Source: Himantopus leucocephalus (taxonomy: Eukaryota > Chordata > Aves > Charadriiformes > Recurvirostridae). From it: a stretch of 64,000 bases of DNA. The notes under the pieces are model-generated. The model did no database searches. It saw only the letters and a program-made list of their open reading frames with translations, and had not been told where the DNA came from. Positions 38,001-50,339 of the stretch are shown here, piece after piece (within the stretch, counting starts at the first letter, position 1; each line of letters opens with the position of its first letter). Made by a program: the position numbers and the translations under genes. The stretch covers positions 5,618,019 through 5,682,018 of the forward strand of contig RSEF01000014.1 of assembly GCA_003993805.1 (NCBI GenBank). The letters run 5' to 3'.

Positions 38001-38860
38001 TTCATTTCAGCACCTATATAACGCGGTAACGCTATTGAGCTGGCTTGCAAAGCAACTGCCACAGAGGAAACACTCCCGAGAAGACATCTCAGCCTTTTTG
38101 CGATGTCTGAAAGCTTGTCTGGTTTTACCAAGATTATTAAGTGGCCTAATGAGAGACAGTGACGCTGCATACAAACCCCTTCTCAAACTCAGACCAACAA
38201 TATTACAGTAATTTCATTCTCATAAGAGCCAACTGCCGATATCCTCCTTGATACTCTTCCCAATTTGCGACTGTATTCTCGAAAGGCTTCTCTGGCATCG
38301 GATGGACCACAAACAGGTCTCAGAGCCGCTGCTTCCCCCCTTCTTTCACGGCAGCCGAGGAGCGCGAAGAGGGTGCGGAGTGGGCGGCAGCGTGGGAAGG
38401 CGTACACCTCCCCGAGCACCAGGACTAGCACAGCCTGGCTCTCCACACATTTCTGTTTAATATTGCATCGACTTTGCAGGGAGGACGACGTGAGCTTTAA
38501 TAGAAACTCTGTTAATGACTAGGGCACTCCCACGTTATAAAGGCCCCTATTCTACATTCCCGGGATCCCCTCTGATAAAAAATTCCCAAGTTCCCTCTCC
38601 TCTATCCAGATGTTAGTTTCCACAAGACTGCTCAGAACGTCGTATCTTTGAAAACACGGTGACATAGAATTTAAAAAGTTCTTGGAGAGCACATATATAT
38701 GCATATTTCCTGTGCTTTTTCCATGACACTTAACTTAGGTCCACTCTGAGCGATTGCTTCTAGAGTCAAGCCTTCGCCAAACTACCCGTCGCGCTAGGCT
38801 TCAGGAGAGAAGCAATTAACACCAAAATTACACTTCGGAAGCAAAGAAAGCGATTCTTCT

Positions 38861-38909
38861 AAAAATGAAAAAACAAAACAAAACTCAAAAAAAAAAACAT
38901 AAAAAAAAC
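38861..38909. repeat. A-rich low-complexity tract
   Basis: About 50 bases that are nearly all A with scattered C, T and G. Confidence 0.9.
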
Positions 38910-39376
38910 TTGAAGCAGAAAATCACTTTGGAAAACCGAAGTGCTGAACAACAGCATTAGCAGTGTAGCCTGTCTTAGAAAAACCAATCACATATTTTGA
39001 CCAAAGAACGATACAGTGGATATAACTGGCTTTCACCACAGTCACTACGGGAGAGAGGTCTCTGCAAAGTGGTCACCTTCGCTCTCAGGAAATCAAAACA
39101 GTATCTAGAATCTCCCAGGTAACTGCATGTACATGGTTAAAACAGGGATATCTTTAGCCTGAAGGCAGACTTAAGTCTTAAAAGCAATTTATTTTCCACT
39201 TTCCGTAATACTTTGAAAATATTTATTAGTGGTCGTCCAGTTCCTAAAAGTTAATTCCATCTAAAATTGATAAAACAATTCTTTTTTGTGTTGAGCCACT
39301 GAAATATTTTGCATTTGATGATACGGTTATAAATTAATTGCAACAGCAACACATGTAAGAAGGAAAATTAACAGGT

Positions 39377-39570
39377 TAGGGCTTTGATCTGGGATTCAGC
39401 AGATCTAAGTTCAAAGCCTCATTGAGCCTCAGGCTTTCAGCTTAACCTTGGGCAATTCGTTTAACCTCTCCTGTACCTCCGTTACTCATCTGTACAACAC
39501 TGTATTTAACAAGAATGTCACAATGCTTCTTATCTACAGTGTTTATATGATAAACATGCAAAAAATTCTG
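39377..39570 (+). mobile_element. ancient MIR/CORE-SINE-like element
   Basis: The diagnostic core reads AACCTTGGGCAATTCGTTTA, then ACCTCTCCTGTACCTCCGTT and ACTCATCTGTACAACA. It aligns with the amniote MIR block (ACCTTGGGCAAGTTACTTAA, CCTCTCTGTGCCTCAGTTTC, CTCATCTGTAAAATG). It is preceded by GATTCAGCAGATCTAAGTTC, which fits the MIR left part around the tRNA-related B-box side. The copy is heavily diverged, as expected for an element predating the bird-mammal split. The 3' boundary is approximate. The 90-codon frame starting at 39448 lies largely inside it and is not a gene. Confidence 0.72.
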
Positions 39571-42167
39571 GCGCTAGGATCTACGGGAGTATCTATAGAC
39601 ACGCAGAAGACTCAAAAGCCAAACATTTCTCAACAGAACCTTCAGGGCACAAATAGTATCTCCTCTCTAAAAGAGGGTAAAAAAACCCCACATCTCCCAA
39701 AAGCTCAGAAATTGTCATAAAGGAACTGTCAGAAAGAAGACATAGCAAAGTTTTCTCTCAGTATCAGTGGCCCCAAAGCAAGAGTACAGTAAACGAGAGA
39801 CACAGGTCAGAGATGCGGCCAGCCAGCTCAGAGGGAAAAATCACCTTAATTTCAGATAACCAAAGAGAAACGAGAGGAGACAAATCCAGTTGGTTGTGCT
39901 CCAGTGTTATGGATGGGGCACTGGGCCGTTCCCCGCCGTGACAGAAGGAGCCGTGCCAGAGGCGACACGCAGCGCCTGCGGCTTCCAGAGGGGAAAGCGA
40001 GGCGGCAAGCGGGCGGTGCGGGTTAGTGGCCAGCAGAGCGCTAGCTTCGGGAGAAGCGTTTTTATTTTCTATCTGTCCCGGTACATCGACTTCTTTGCAA
40101 AGGGAAATCTGGACACAGTCCTGGCAGAGGAGTCCAGGACACTGAGGAGAGGGGGGATTTTGAACCCTGGTGACAGAGCAAAAAGTAAAAATCAGCAGCT
40201 TTCTGATAGCCTTTCAGTAACCTGTGGTCAAGGACGGCAGGTAGTAACATATAGTGCATTTTATCAGATAAAACAGATTCACGTTCTGGGGCTGAGCCAT
40301 ATATTAGATTCCCCAATATATGGCTGTGATTTAGCAATCTAGTAGGGATGAGGAGGGAATGCAAAGCAAAGAACTGCACTTCTGCTTCCTTACAGACCTT
40401 CCACAAAGCAACTTCTGTCCAGAGATAAGGAGGAAAGGCAGCCAAGAAGCGATCAAACGAACCAAGGGAAGATGTTCAGGCATGTCACTGGAAATAAACC
40501 ACTCTAAAGAAACGCAGCTCAGTTAAGTAAAGAGAGAAATCCGAACAAATACAAATGCATTTCAAAAGAAGATACTCATAACAGCCTCTCCATGGGCAGT
40601 AGCACAAGCAAGTTGGCTGATAAAGCGGATTCAGCTCCTAAAGCAAATGGAATTCACATTCACATTTAGTTAGTGGGAATCTACCAGATACCCGAGGGTG
40701 ATGAACATTAAACAGTGTGAAATTTTATTGCATTTTTCTGCTCCCCTCCTGGGATTTTTATGACGATAACCGTTTTTTGCATATAAACAGTGTGAGCTCC
40801 AAAAGCTTCATTTTAATCGAAGATGTTCCATGAAAATTTAACATGCGAAAAGGCTGAGCGCTAAGGTTTCTCCGTGAAGAATGACATATTTAAACAGTTA
40901 GTGAATTAAACCCACACTCATGTTGTGAATGCTAAGGTGACTTAGAGATTCAAACCCAGCAGGTTCTGAAGTACGGGGAATTTGCTCCGTCGGTAATTTG
41001 CAATTTATTTGAATATTCCTGGTGTACAGAAACTTGTTTAACTGTCTTGTCATGCAGAAGATGAATTTCCTGAACACCCACCTACATTATTATTAACATT
41101 TATATACCGCCACACTTTGCACTGAGTACACGCATGTTCCATTTTTAACGACTGCCGCTATTCACGCAAAAACACTACTCGCAGCAGTCACACTGGGTCA
41201 GACCAAATTTAATGCAGCCCAGCACTCTGCCTTCAGCGGCAGCCAAGGCAGATGCCTTTGGAGAAATACAAAAGCAGGACAAAGGCACAGCAAAACTTTT
41301 GCAGAATATTCTCCATGTCTCCAGCAACTTCACGCTCAGGCTCTTCGTGAATCAAACATGGTGCTTTTGTAATAATAAACTCAAATGTATTTTTTCTTCC
41401 TTGAATGTTTTCACTCCTTTTTTGAACTTCTACAACATCCTACAGCACGGGATCCCAAAGCTTAATCACTACTCGTCGTGATTGTGCTGGTTTAAGCCTG
41501 TAAATTTTATTTGCTGCTCCCTAGTTCCCGTAGAGCAGACACACATTAGAGAAAACTGTGAGTTATCCTGAACGCAAAAGGACAGTAACAAGAAAGCACG
41601 CAAAGGAAGCTGAGGTGATAAAGATGCACGTTCACATTGTGGAGAGACAGACAATTCTTCACTAAGCAGATATCCTACCTAGCTGCAGGAGCTACTGCAT
41701 AGAAATGAAGAAAAATTCCCTACAAATTACATTGTTTCAACACATTTTTTACCGGTAGCACACCGATAACAAATCTCTAAAGACAATCCCAAACCAGATT
41801 ACAACTAGTTTTTATAGCCCCAAGTATCGGAGAAGTTTTATGAGACAGAGGACACAGTCAGCAGCTGCACAGAACACTTTTCATTTCAAAGACAGGATAA
41901 CAAATGAATATAAACACAATGGATGGAACAAGGAAAATAAATACTGTCTTAGTGTCCTTAGTCAGGCTTACAGCTTAAAAGGTGGGTTGGGGGTTGCAGC
42001 TATAATGCATCCAAAAACTAACCAGCACCTGGATTTTAAGCAAGGCAGACAAATGACAAACAGAAGGGACTACAAGGATAAAACGTTTATGAAAAAGGAT
42101 AGGAAAAACAGAAGGGAAGAAGAATCTCAGCAATATGAATAGCTCAAAGACTTCAGGGCAAATCTGA
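39571..42167. other. intronic sequence, no gene seen
   Basis: Includes a moderately GC- and CpG-rich part at about 39912-40050. The 150-codon plus-strand frame across it (39890-40342) has no recognisable domain or splice context. The rest is AT-rich unique intron. Confidence 0.5.
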
Positions 42168-42577
42168 GGGCTGGAGCCCCTCTGCTGGGAGGACAGGCTG
42201 GGAGAGTTGGGGGTGTTCAGCCTGGAGAAGAGAAGGCTCCGGGGAGACCTTAGAGCCCCTTCCAGTCCCTAAAGGGGCTACAGGAGAGCTGGGGAGGGAC
42301 TCCTGGTCAGGGAGGGGAGCGATGGGACGAGGGGGAACGGTTTTAAGCTGGAAGAGGGCAGATTTAGATGAGATATTAGGAAGAAATGTTTCACTCTGAG
42401 AGTGGTGAGCCCCTGGCGCAGGTTGCCTCGAGAAGCTGTGGCTGCCCCATCCCTGGAGGTGTTCAAGGCCAGGTTGGACGGGGCTTGGAGCAACCTGGGC
42501 TGGTGGGAGGTGTCCCTGCCCAGGGCAGGGGGGTGGGACTGGATGACTAGATGACATATGATTTTATGATTCTACGA
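42168..42577 (+). mobile_element. CR1 LINE, 5'-truncated 3' fragment
   Basis: Runs in order from GGGCTGGAGCCCCTCTGCTG through GTTCAGCCTGGAGAAGAGAA (encoding the FSLEKRRL tail) and TCACTCTGAGAGTGGTGAGC, then CTGGGCTGGTGGGAGGTGTC, to a terminus ATGATTTTATGATTCTACGA. It is the most complete CR1 3' end in the window and a useful reference for the deletions in the copies at 3822 and 7336. Confidence 0.93.
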
Positions 42578-43296
42578 AACGAAAAGGTGATAATAAAAGG
42601 AAACTAGCCACGAGTAAAATGTATGTTAAAAAACCCAACAGTTGCTACTGAAATTTGAGTGCCAGTCAAGAAGCAATGCTGCAGTTGAGAAGTTACAAAA
42701 GTTCCTCTGGAAAACAAAAAGTGACTCTGAACTCATGAGGTTACAGGAACGTGTTCTCAGGGAAACCAGAAAAGGGAGGACAAAGCATACCTGGTGCTTC
42801 CTGCTCCATAAAGAACATTCCCCCAAAGTAGCGGAGCACCGAAGGAAGTGGTACATGGTTTCTTCTGCAGCATTATGCAGGGAGACTCAGGAGCACGTGA
42901 TGGGGAATGATCTTGCATCGACAGAACACACTAACGCCTTATATTGAATCCCCAGCACAAAGCTCAGCACACTGGGAATTCGCAGGACATACGAGAGAAG
43001 CAACTTAAGAAACCTTCACCCCGAACCAAATGCATTCCCTCTCATTTACTTATTTAAGTAAGAATCCAAATAAAAGACAGAAAGGAAGATTTCATCCCCG
43101 CTTAGATTCCTTTATTCAAAAGAAAGTGTCTTATACTGCTTTCCATCTCTGAATTCACAAAAGAAAAAACTTAGACCATTTCTGTCTACTCTAAGAAAAC
43201 TCGGAGCAAAATGATCGGAAGCCTGCATGAGCAGATGAAACCAGAAAGTTTCCCTACCAAAACAGTTTCCTCCACCTCAAAATCTCCCCCGCTGCC

Positions 43297-43311
43297 TTTT
43301 TTTTTTTTTTT
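43297..43311. repeat. poly-T run
   Basis: Fifteen consecutive T inside intron. Confidence 0.9.
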
Positions 43312-43628
43312 CTTTGAACATTTTAGCTACATCTATTGATTTTCCTCCTCCTCCTTCAGGGAATATTCACAGATGTGCAAAGCCACCTCTAACAGCAACA
43401 TTAGCTGAAGCAAAAAATGAAATTTACACTTGACTGCCTTCTTCAACAATGTGCAATCACATTTAATAGGAAAATGGAGCAGAGTGCAAACAGGAAAAGG
43501 AAAGGCCTGACTAAACCCCCCCAGTGCCAGAGCTGACGATACCCCGCTACGGAAACAAGGCCCACGCTGAGCTCTGCAGTGGTGCGCAGCCCCTCGCCAG
43601 CACTCAGCAACTCAGACAAAGCCAACGC

Positions 43629-44303
43629 AGAATCACAGAATCGTTATAGCTGGAAAAGACCTTCAAGATCACCAAGTCCCGCCGTTATCTAACTCTTCCG
43701 GGCCCACTCCTAAACCACGTCCCTGAGCACCATATCTACACGGCTTTTAAATACACCCAAAGATGGTGATTCGACCCCTTCCCTGGGCAGCCTCTTCCAG
43801 TCTTTGATAACCCTTCCAGTGGAGAAGTGTTTCCTAATGTCTAATCCAACCTCCCCTGGCGCAACCTGAGGCCATTTCCTCTTGTCCTATTGGTTGTAAC
43901 TTGGGAGAAGAGACGGACCCCCCCTCGCTACCCCCTCCTTTCAGGGAGCTGTAGAGAGCGAGAAGGTCTCCCCTCAGCCTCCTCTTCTCCAGGCTGAACA
44001 CCCCCAGTTCCCTCAGCCACTCCTCATCAGACGTGTGCTCCAGACCCCTCACCAGCTCCATTGCCCTTCTCTGGACACGCTCCAGCAGCTCAATGTCCTT
44101 CTTATAATGCAACGCCCAAAACTGAACACAGCACTCGAGGTGTGACCTCACCAGTGCTGAGTACAGTGGGACAATCACTTCCCTGGTCCTGCTGGCCACA
44201 CTATTCCTGATGCAGGCCAGGATGCCATTGGCCACCTTGGCACACTGCTGGCTCACGTTCAGCCGGCTGTTGACCAACACCCCCAGGTCCTTTTCTGCCA
44301 GGC
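43629..44303 (-). mobile_element. CR1 LINE, longest copy in the window
   Basis: About 675 bp of CR1 on the minus strand, covering the last part of ORF2 and the whole 3' UTR, with the 3' end at AGAATCACAGAATCGTTATA (43629). The copy is 5' truncated near 44303 at the codons preceding [13 protein letters not shown] sequence. It is distinct in sequence from the 886, 3822 and 42168 copies and so probably belongs to another CR1 subfamily. Confidence 0.94.
43834..44280 (-). pseudogene. remnant of CR1 ORF2 C-terminal region
   Basis: A frame of 148 codons remains open in the CR1 copy. It reads [20 protein letters not shown] near the start, then [20 protein letters not shown] and [20 protein letters not shown]. 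These are the conserved C-terminal motifs downstream of the CR1 reverse-transcriptase domain, whose catalytic core is absent because of the 5' truncation. After GGGSEGG the frame leaves the family pattern, consistent with a frameshift. It is not a functional gene. Confidence 0.88.
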
Positions 44304-44830
44304 CAGAAGTACCAAGGGGAAGTAGTTTTCATTGAGAAGCGGAGTGCTGATACATCAACTTGCTTTCCTTTTTGTTGAGGAAAACAAAGCAAGTGCTTAA
44401 GATTGCAGCCATGAATCCTTTTCGCTACCTAACAACAGCCAAATCCACCAGGAAAAGCCAAGATGATGGGGTTTGACCTCTGAGCATTCCCCAAGTCCAG
44501 CAGTGCCATAGCCCCTCCTTTTCTACCCAAAGGCAACAAAATTTGGGCTCAGGTCCACTATCTGGAAAAAGAGTGAGACATCCCATCCAAGAGACGTTGG
44601 CTATCTGAGTAGCGTGACTTCAATGACGTCTCTCAAACGCTGCAGCTGCACAGAGCACCCTTCGCAGACAGCGGGCAGCAGGGCTGGTCTCAGATGACCC
44701 CATCAACCCTCGGTATGGGCTGGGCTGCCAGTGATCGCCCCACCGCGGCAAGACTTCTGTCTGTGACAAAGCAAACAACTGGAGAGTCAATCCCTTATTT
44801 TCACTTCACCTCACAACCACGCATACACAC
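44304..44830. other. intronic spacer between two CR1 copies
   Basis: About 530 bp with no recognised exon or repeat family. Confidence 0.55.
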
Positions 44831-44990
44831 AGAATCACGGAATGGTGAGGGTTGGAAGGGCCCTCTGGAGCTCATCCAGTCCAAGCCCCCTGCCAGAGCA
44901 GGGTCACCTCCACCAGGTTGGGCAGGAACACGTCCAGGCGGGTTTGGAATGTCTCCAGAGTGGGAGACTCCACCACCTCTCCAGGCACAC
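44831..44990 (-). mobile_element. CR1 LINE 3' fragment
   Basis: AGAATCACGGAATGGTGAGG, then AAGGGCCCTCTGGAGCTCAT and CCCCTGCCAGAGCAGGGTCA read as a reverse-complement CR1 tail of the same type as the one at 17888. The match fades after GACTCCACCACCTCTCCAGG. Confidence 0.88.
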
Positions 44991-45199
44991 ATCCCCTACT
45001 CAGAAAACCATTAGCTAGACCTGAGGGACCGCACGAAAGGACGCGCTGCTCGCTGCCAGGGACACCTGAGTGACCTGCCGGGTGGCTTCTGAGAAGACAG
45101 CCCTGACCTGGTCGCAGAGCTCAGGCGGGGTTATCCAAGAGCGTTCCCCTTACAGCATCGCCCCCACATTCACTTTCACACTCAGACCGTACTTGACAG

Positions 45200-46160
45200 G
45201 TTGACTTTTTTTGTTGTTGTTTTCAGTTTTATCATTTATGTTACAGGTCTGTCATTAGTGGACTCTCATTTACACATGTCAGAGGATAAGAGAAATCACC
45301 TAATTACCTGCTTCCCCCACCAGTGAAGGAACGGGGGGGCTAATAATTTGCTTTCCACTCCTTTCTCTTCTTTCTTTTTGTATGTGTGAGACGTACCATC
45401 CCCTGTCAGCTGTGAGCTGGAAGAATCATTTTCTAATTATCAAGATTTCTCACACACCAACTTTGAATCATTGGGCTTTTTTTTTTTCCTCTTAAATTAG
45501 GGAAATACTCCTTTGAAACAATGTTTCATTTTCAATTGTCTCCGAGAAAAGTCTGAATTTCTGCTTAGCTTTTAATTGATTTCCACAATACATTATTAAT
45601 GACAAAACCATAAGAATATGGCTAGAGCAAACAAGCAAACAGCTCCGTTTCTGTAACTTACGGGCAATCTGGATAAAATGATTAGAAAAAGCCTTTATTT
45701 TTTTTTTAAGCTAGGTAGAAACTTTACCTTTTTATTTTGCCAAGTATAATTTTATTTGTAACATGAGGGAATTTTAAAAACTGCCTTTTTTTGTTAGCTC
45801 ACTGTCCCAGAATCTTAAAATTATACATTTACAGTCAGGTCGGTGCTTCGCACCTCACCTCCCTCCTCGAGTCATTCTGCCGAGCTGCAGCAGCTCACCC
45901 GTCCTCGGAACCGAACAAACGGGAGAGATGTAATGGGTAAAACCAGCTGTAATTACACCTTCCAGCAGAGCTCATGCAAACAACGGGCTCCTTAAGCAGC
46001 TGTCAGGATGGTAAATTATTAGTAAAAGAAATGTGCCATCAAAACGGGCTTCTAGGCAGTGCCTCCGACAGCGAGAAACTCCGCTGTGCCCAAGCAGGAA
46101 AGATGCTGAGAGGCAAAGGGCACTGCTAATTTCAATCTCACTCCCGTCTGCCCCTGTAAA
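45200..46160. promoter_or_regulatory. possible conserved non-coding block (unproven)
   Basis: A repeat-free AT-rich block dense in homeodomain-type cores (ACCTAATTACCTGC near 45298, TTTTCTAATTATCAAG near 45429, TTTTAATTGATTTCC near 45570, CAGCTGTAATTACACC near 45944). E-box-like CAGCTG sites also occur. This pattern is common in developmental enhancers. Function and conservation are inferred, not seen. Confidence 0.25.
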
Positions 46161-49100
46161 CTGAAAACACTCGCAGCACCTCGCTCACGTACGTTGTAAA
46201 GCTGCAGCAGTAGCTCCAGCCTTATCCAGCTAAACTCAAATTGCAGATCCTTTCTAGATCCCTAGACGGATACTGTCTGTGCAAGACTAAGTAACCACTA
46301 CAGACAATCTTCGGAGCAAAAGCTTCCAGGAGAAGTATCATGGAGAAAGGAGTGCGCTGCTACCATCTAGAAAACGAAAAGATAGGAATTTATCTAACCA
46401 GCTGCCTGGGGCAAAACATCTCCGCTCAGATAAGTAATGATCAGAGTTTCAGTGCCCAACTGCGCGATAGGCAGTATCTGTTATTACAGTCACTGAAGTC
46501 TGATTACATGAAAGCTGTATTGAACAAATACGGATCATCCGCCCGTTTTCAGTGAAGGTGGGAGGAACGGCGGAAAGGAAGACAGTGTGGGAGCACTCCA
46601 CAGCACCGCGCTTGAACCCCAGCTCGGCAGTGCAGGTTCCACCTCTGTGTCCGAACTGTATGTCCGACACACAACAGCAAAAAACAAATCCCGGAAAGAT
46701 TCTACAAACATGTAGAATATCATTATCATTATAATATCATTCATTTTCCTCATCTATTAAATAAATAGAACAAGATTTACATCGAAGCACCGCTAGAAAA
46801 TGTGAGCAGAAAGTAAGCAGAGACGTAACACACGGCTGGGGTGAACAACCAAGGCGTGAGCAGGCAAACGGACGCGGGCACAAAGTTCAGATGTCGTCCT
46901 AAGAGATGTTATTCCAGAGGACAGGACAATCAACACAGCTAAACTGGAGTTCAGAATCATTTCAACCATAATTTCTCTCCTGAAAGAGCTTTATATAAAA
47001 TAATTATATGAGTGTCAGGAAGAAAGCTCCAGTTCGATATTTTATAATCGGGCAGTTCTGTTAAGCCAACTGCCTCGGTAAATGACTCCGTACCTGGATA
47101 AGGTTTCAGCTTAAAAATGTCACTGCTTTATTCTTATACATCTGATTCCAGCATTCCCAATACGTTTCATCGAAAGACAAGTCCCAACTCTCAGAAACCA
47201 GATGAATCCAAATCTGGCTGGCTATGTGTGATCAGCAAATCCAGACAGTGACCAGCAGCATCCTTTGGGGGTTTGTTTTTTGTTCTGTTTGGTTTTTTTT
47301 TTAATGTGATATGGATGCTGAAAGGTCCCGGCTTCTGGAGCATTAGAGGGAATTAGTATCCCAGAACTGGGACTCCTCTGTTATCCCACGCACAGGCACA
47401 GGCGGCAGCCACAGGCTGCAACGCTTTGACGCTTTCGTACCCAAATGGAAAAAGATTTATCCTAATCTGCAAGAAATGAAGTCAAAATGCCAGCATCCTG
47501 TAAGTGAAAAGATTAATCTCGCTTTGAATTAGATCCAGCACAATGACACAGTGGCCAGCAAATTTTGCAGCAGTGCACACACAGCACCGAGTAACAGATA
47601 GGATTTCTCCCCTCCGTAACATATTCCACGCGGGTTCTCACACCTACGCTATCACTGTGGCACCAACTATGTTCCACTACAGTAGCAGCGTTACAGCTCT
47701 GACGTATGACACGTGGTTTATGGGTTTCTTTCCTTCTTTCCATCCCCGCAGCAGCATGCAGTTTTAATTCATTACCCGTTTTTCCAACTATTCGACACAG
47801 GATTGGTAAAGTTATTTTAACTACGGAGGGTAATATCAAAATATACCTTCAGCTGAGAAAGGAGGAGCTATATGGTGGGCTTAGATCCATAAAGAGTTTA
47901 AATTTTTTCACGACAGTACCTCTCAAAGCGATCTTTAACCTGAGAAAGTTCTGTTCTACATGAAGAGCTGAGATGTCATTACAAGAAGTCTTTTAGATAT
48001 CTCAGGCACCGATAATTAGAGTGGTGAACAAAACCATTGAGACCTTCGGTTTCTCTGGGAGGCGAGTACAAAGATTTAACAGTAGATTTGATCTCTGTGC
48101 CACAGACCGTGCAGATGAGCCTGAAACTGCCGCATTTTGTAATCCCAGGACAGAATCACGCTTCAGTAAATTACTGTATATTCTAGCTCAGTCAAGAAAT
48201 GACAGAGGTACGTATGAGTGAGGACAGGTTGCCATCCAGCCGGTCACAACAGAGTCCCATACCCCCAGTACCGAGTAGAACACAAAGAACACAACACTTA
48301 CCGAGGCCAAAACACAGAATTTGGGCTTAAGCAACAAGATCAGGAAAATTGCTGTAGGTATAAATCACCCCGACATTCACGGGAGGCTGTACCATAGCTC
48401 CAGACTCTTCCCAAACACTTTAGTCTGCAAGCCTGCATCATCTAGCAGTATTAATAAATTCATTTTAATATTAGCTGTTAACCCAAGAGTTGCTTTGAGG
48501 CCAATATGGAGACAGACTGAAGACCAATGGTGATGCCGTAAGTTAACAGAAGTAGTAAAAGAAAAACACACTTAATGAACACAACCCATTCTCTAAGAGG
48601 GTCAATCCGCTACTAAAGACAATATTTTGATTAATTCAAGCAGTTATTTTTCAGCATATAGCTTTTCTGATCTGTAGAGGTCAGCTAATCATAAGGTGTC
48701 AAAACAGGGTAATAGTTAGCATTTAACATTTCCAAAATTCTATTTAAGAAAAAAAAAAACCTACAAACACTCTCAAAAGAGTGGTGTTTAAACAACTGAA
48801 CTCCCTGCCACAACGAGAACCCAGACTTTAATACACCTTATAATATAGGACAAATTAAAAAAGCCCCATGGGCTTCCACCTATGAGTAACACAAGAATAA
48901 ATTAAACTGTACAGGAAGAATAGAAAGGAATTTTCTCCTTTCTTTTCTATTACGTCTGTGAACCTTCCCTTTATAAAATTACCCTCGATGACTGACAATC
49001 CAGGAAGTCCTCAGTCATGCAGACAAAACATTTCTACTTGTATGACAGAGAAAATAAATCTGCCACTGAGTGGGACACATTACGGTAACCTGAAGAGCCC

Positions 49101-49940
49101 AGGCTCTGCCTTTCCACACTGAGCTTCAGCGTGCAACCAGGACCTCCCCGCAGCATTTTAAGGGGAGCTTCTCTAGTTTCCTATTGAGCACCTCAGTCCA
49201 TTTGAAGCGCTCTGACTTGAAGTCTCTCCGATTCAGATCCTGGCTAAGGAGCCGGCTGTCCTCCACACCCTTGCAGCGTGTGAGTTCTTGATCTGTCACC
49301 AGAAGTCACTTAATAGAAACACAGGAATCAATGACAGGTACCGATAGGGCATTTCACGATAATAAAATCGGATATGAACCTGAAGAGACGGTCAGATGGT
49401 GCTCCCAAAGCCCTACTGGTCTGCACTAGGATCCATCAGAGACCAAATCTTTTGCCTTAGGGTATTCTAGCAGATAAACTACCACGTTTTCTAGGAAATA
49501 GAATTACGTCTTCACAACATTTTTTGTGGGTTTGTTTTTGTTGTTTGGTTGTTTTTTTTTAAATGCAGCTGATTAAAAGAAAACTATCTTCTATCTCTAA
49601 ATACAGTTGTATTTCTTCACTCATAGGTGCAGCTTACCAACCCAGCTACTAGAAGCAGCTGCCATCTACCTCTGGTCTCCTCTTCCCGATCACCAGCTGT
49701 GAGGTTACACTCTGTCCTGCTTAAAACATCCAGCAACCATTCGCCCTTCTGCTGAGCCACTGTTTTGGGTGATCACTCCAAAGAACGTAATTTAAAAGTG
49801 GTGGTAGTAGACGTTAGAGTGAATCTTTGTAAGGGGAAAGCATCCCTTCGTTTGTTTGGTGGTTTGGTTTTTTTAGTTTACACACACACTATATCATAAA
49901 ACATTAAAAATATATCATGTTTAAAGAACACTATATTATT

Positions 49941-49988
49941 TATTTTTATATATACATATATTTATGTGTATATACACACATATATTTA
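49941..49988. repeat. TA/CA-rich microsatellite-like tract
   Basis: Alternating TATATA and ACACAC motifs with interruptions. Confidence 0.85.
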
Positions 49989-50339
49989 CATCATGAATTC
50001 CACATGCTCCACACCTTGATCTCACAAGCCTGGGAGATCCTTAGTAAAGTAATACTTATATATCGTGGAACTCACCACGGCACAGACATGCCACAAACAT
50101 GCACAAGAACTCTGAGCTGACAGACAAAGAAATCAAACAACTACAAAGTTTTCTTCCAACCTGACATGAGCATAGACAATAAACCCAAGATTACCCAAGT
50201 GAGACCGAGTCTCCAGCTTCCTTAACCGTATCTCCAAATCGAACATGTTTTGGGATTTTTTTTTGTTTTTATTCTATGCCTGGAAATTTTAATAGAAATG
50301 TTATTGTACATTTGAAAACAGAACAAACTTGAGGGATTA

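Larger units (their letters stand above)
33771..39376. other. intronic sequence, no gene seen
   Basis: Unique DNA apart from short tandem repeats and A-rich runs. A faint hAT-like terminal motif is noted near 37957-38000. The open frame at 37933-38211 (92 codons) has no recognisable domain. Confidence 0.5.

Noticed and set aside
37933..38211. 92-codon plus-strand open frame
   Set aside because: No domain, no splice support, and the start overlaps a possible transposon end. Consistent with chance.
39448..39720. 90-codon plus-strand open frame
   Set aside because: Begins inside the MIR/CORE-SINE-like relic and has no protein-like features.
39890..40342. 150-codon plus-strand frame over a GC-rich patch
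   Set aside because: GC-rich sequence lowers stop frequency. No recognisable domain or splice context.
41488..41515. TGTGCTGGTTTAAGCC as a possible LTR 5' end
   Set aside because: Resembles the start of some avian LTRs, but the following sequence shows no LTR structure and no matching 3' terminus nearby.
42153..42557. 134-codon proline-rich minus-strand frame
   Set aside because: Antisense reading of the CR1 at 42168-42577.
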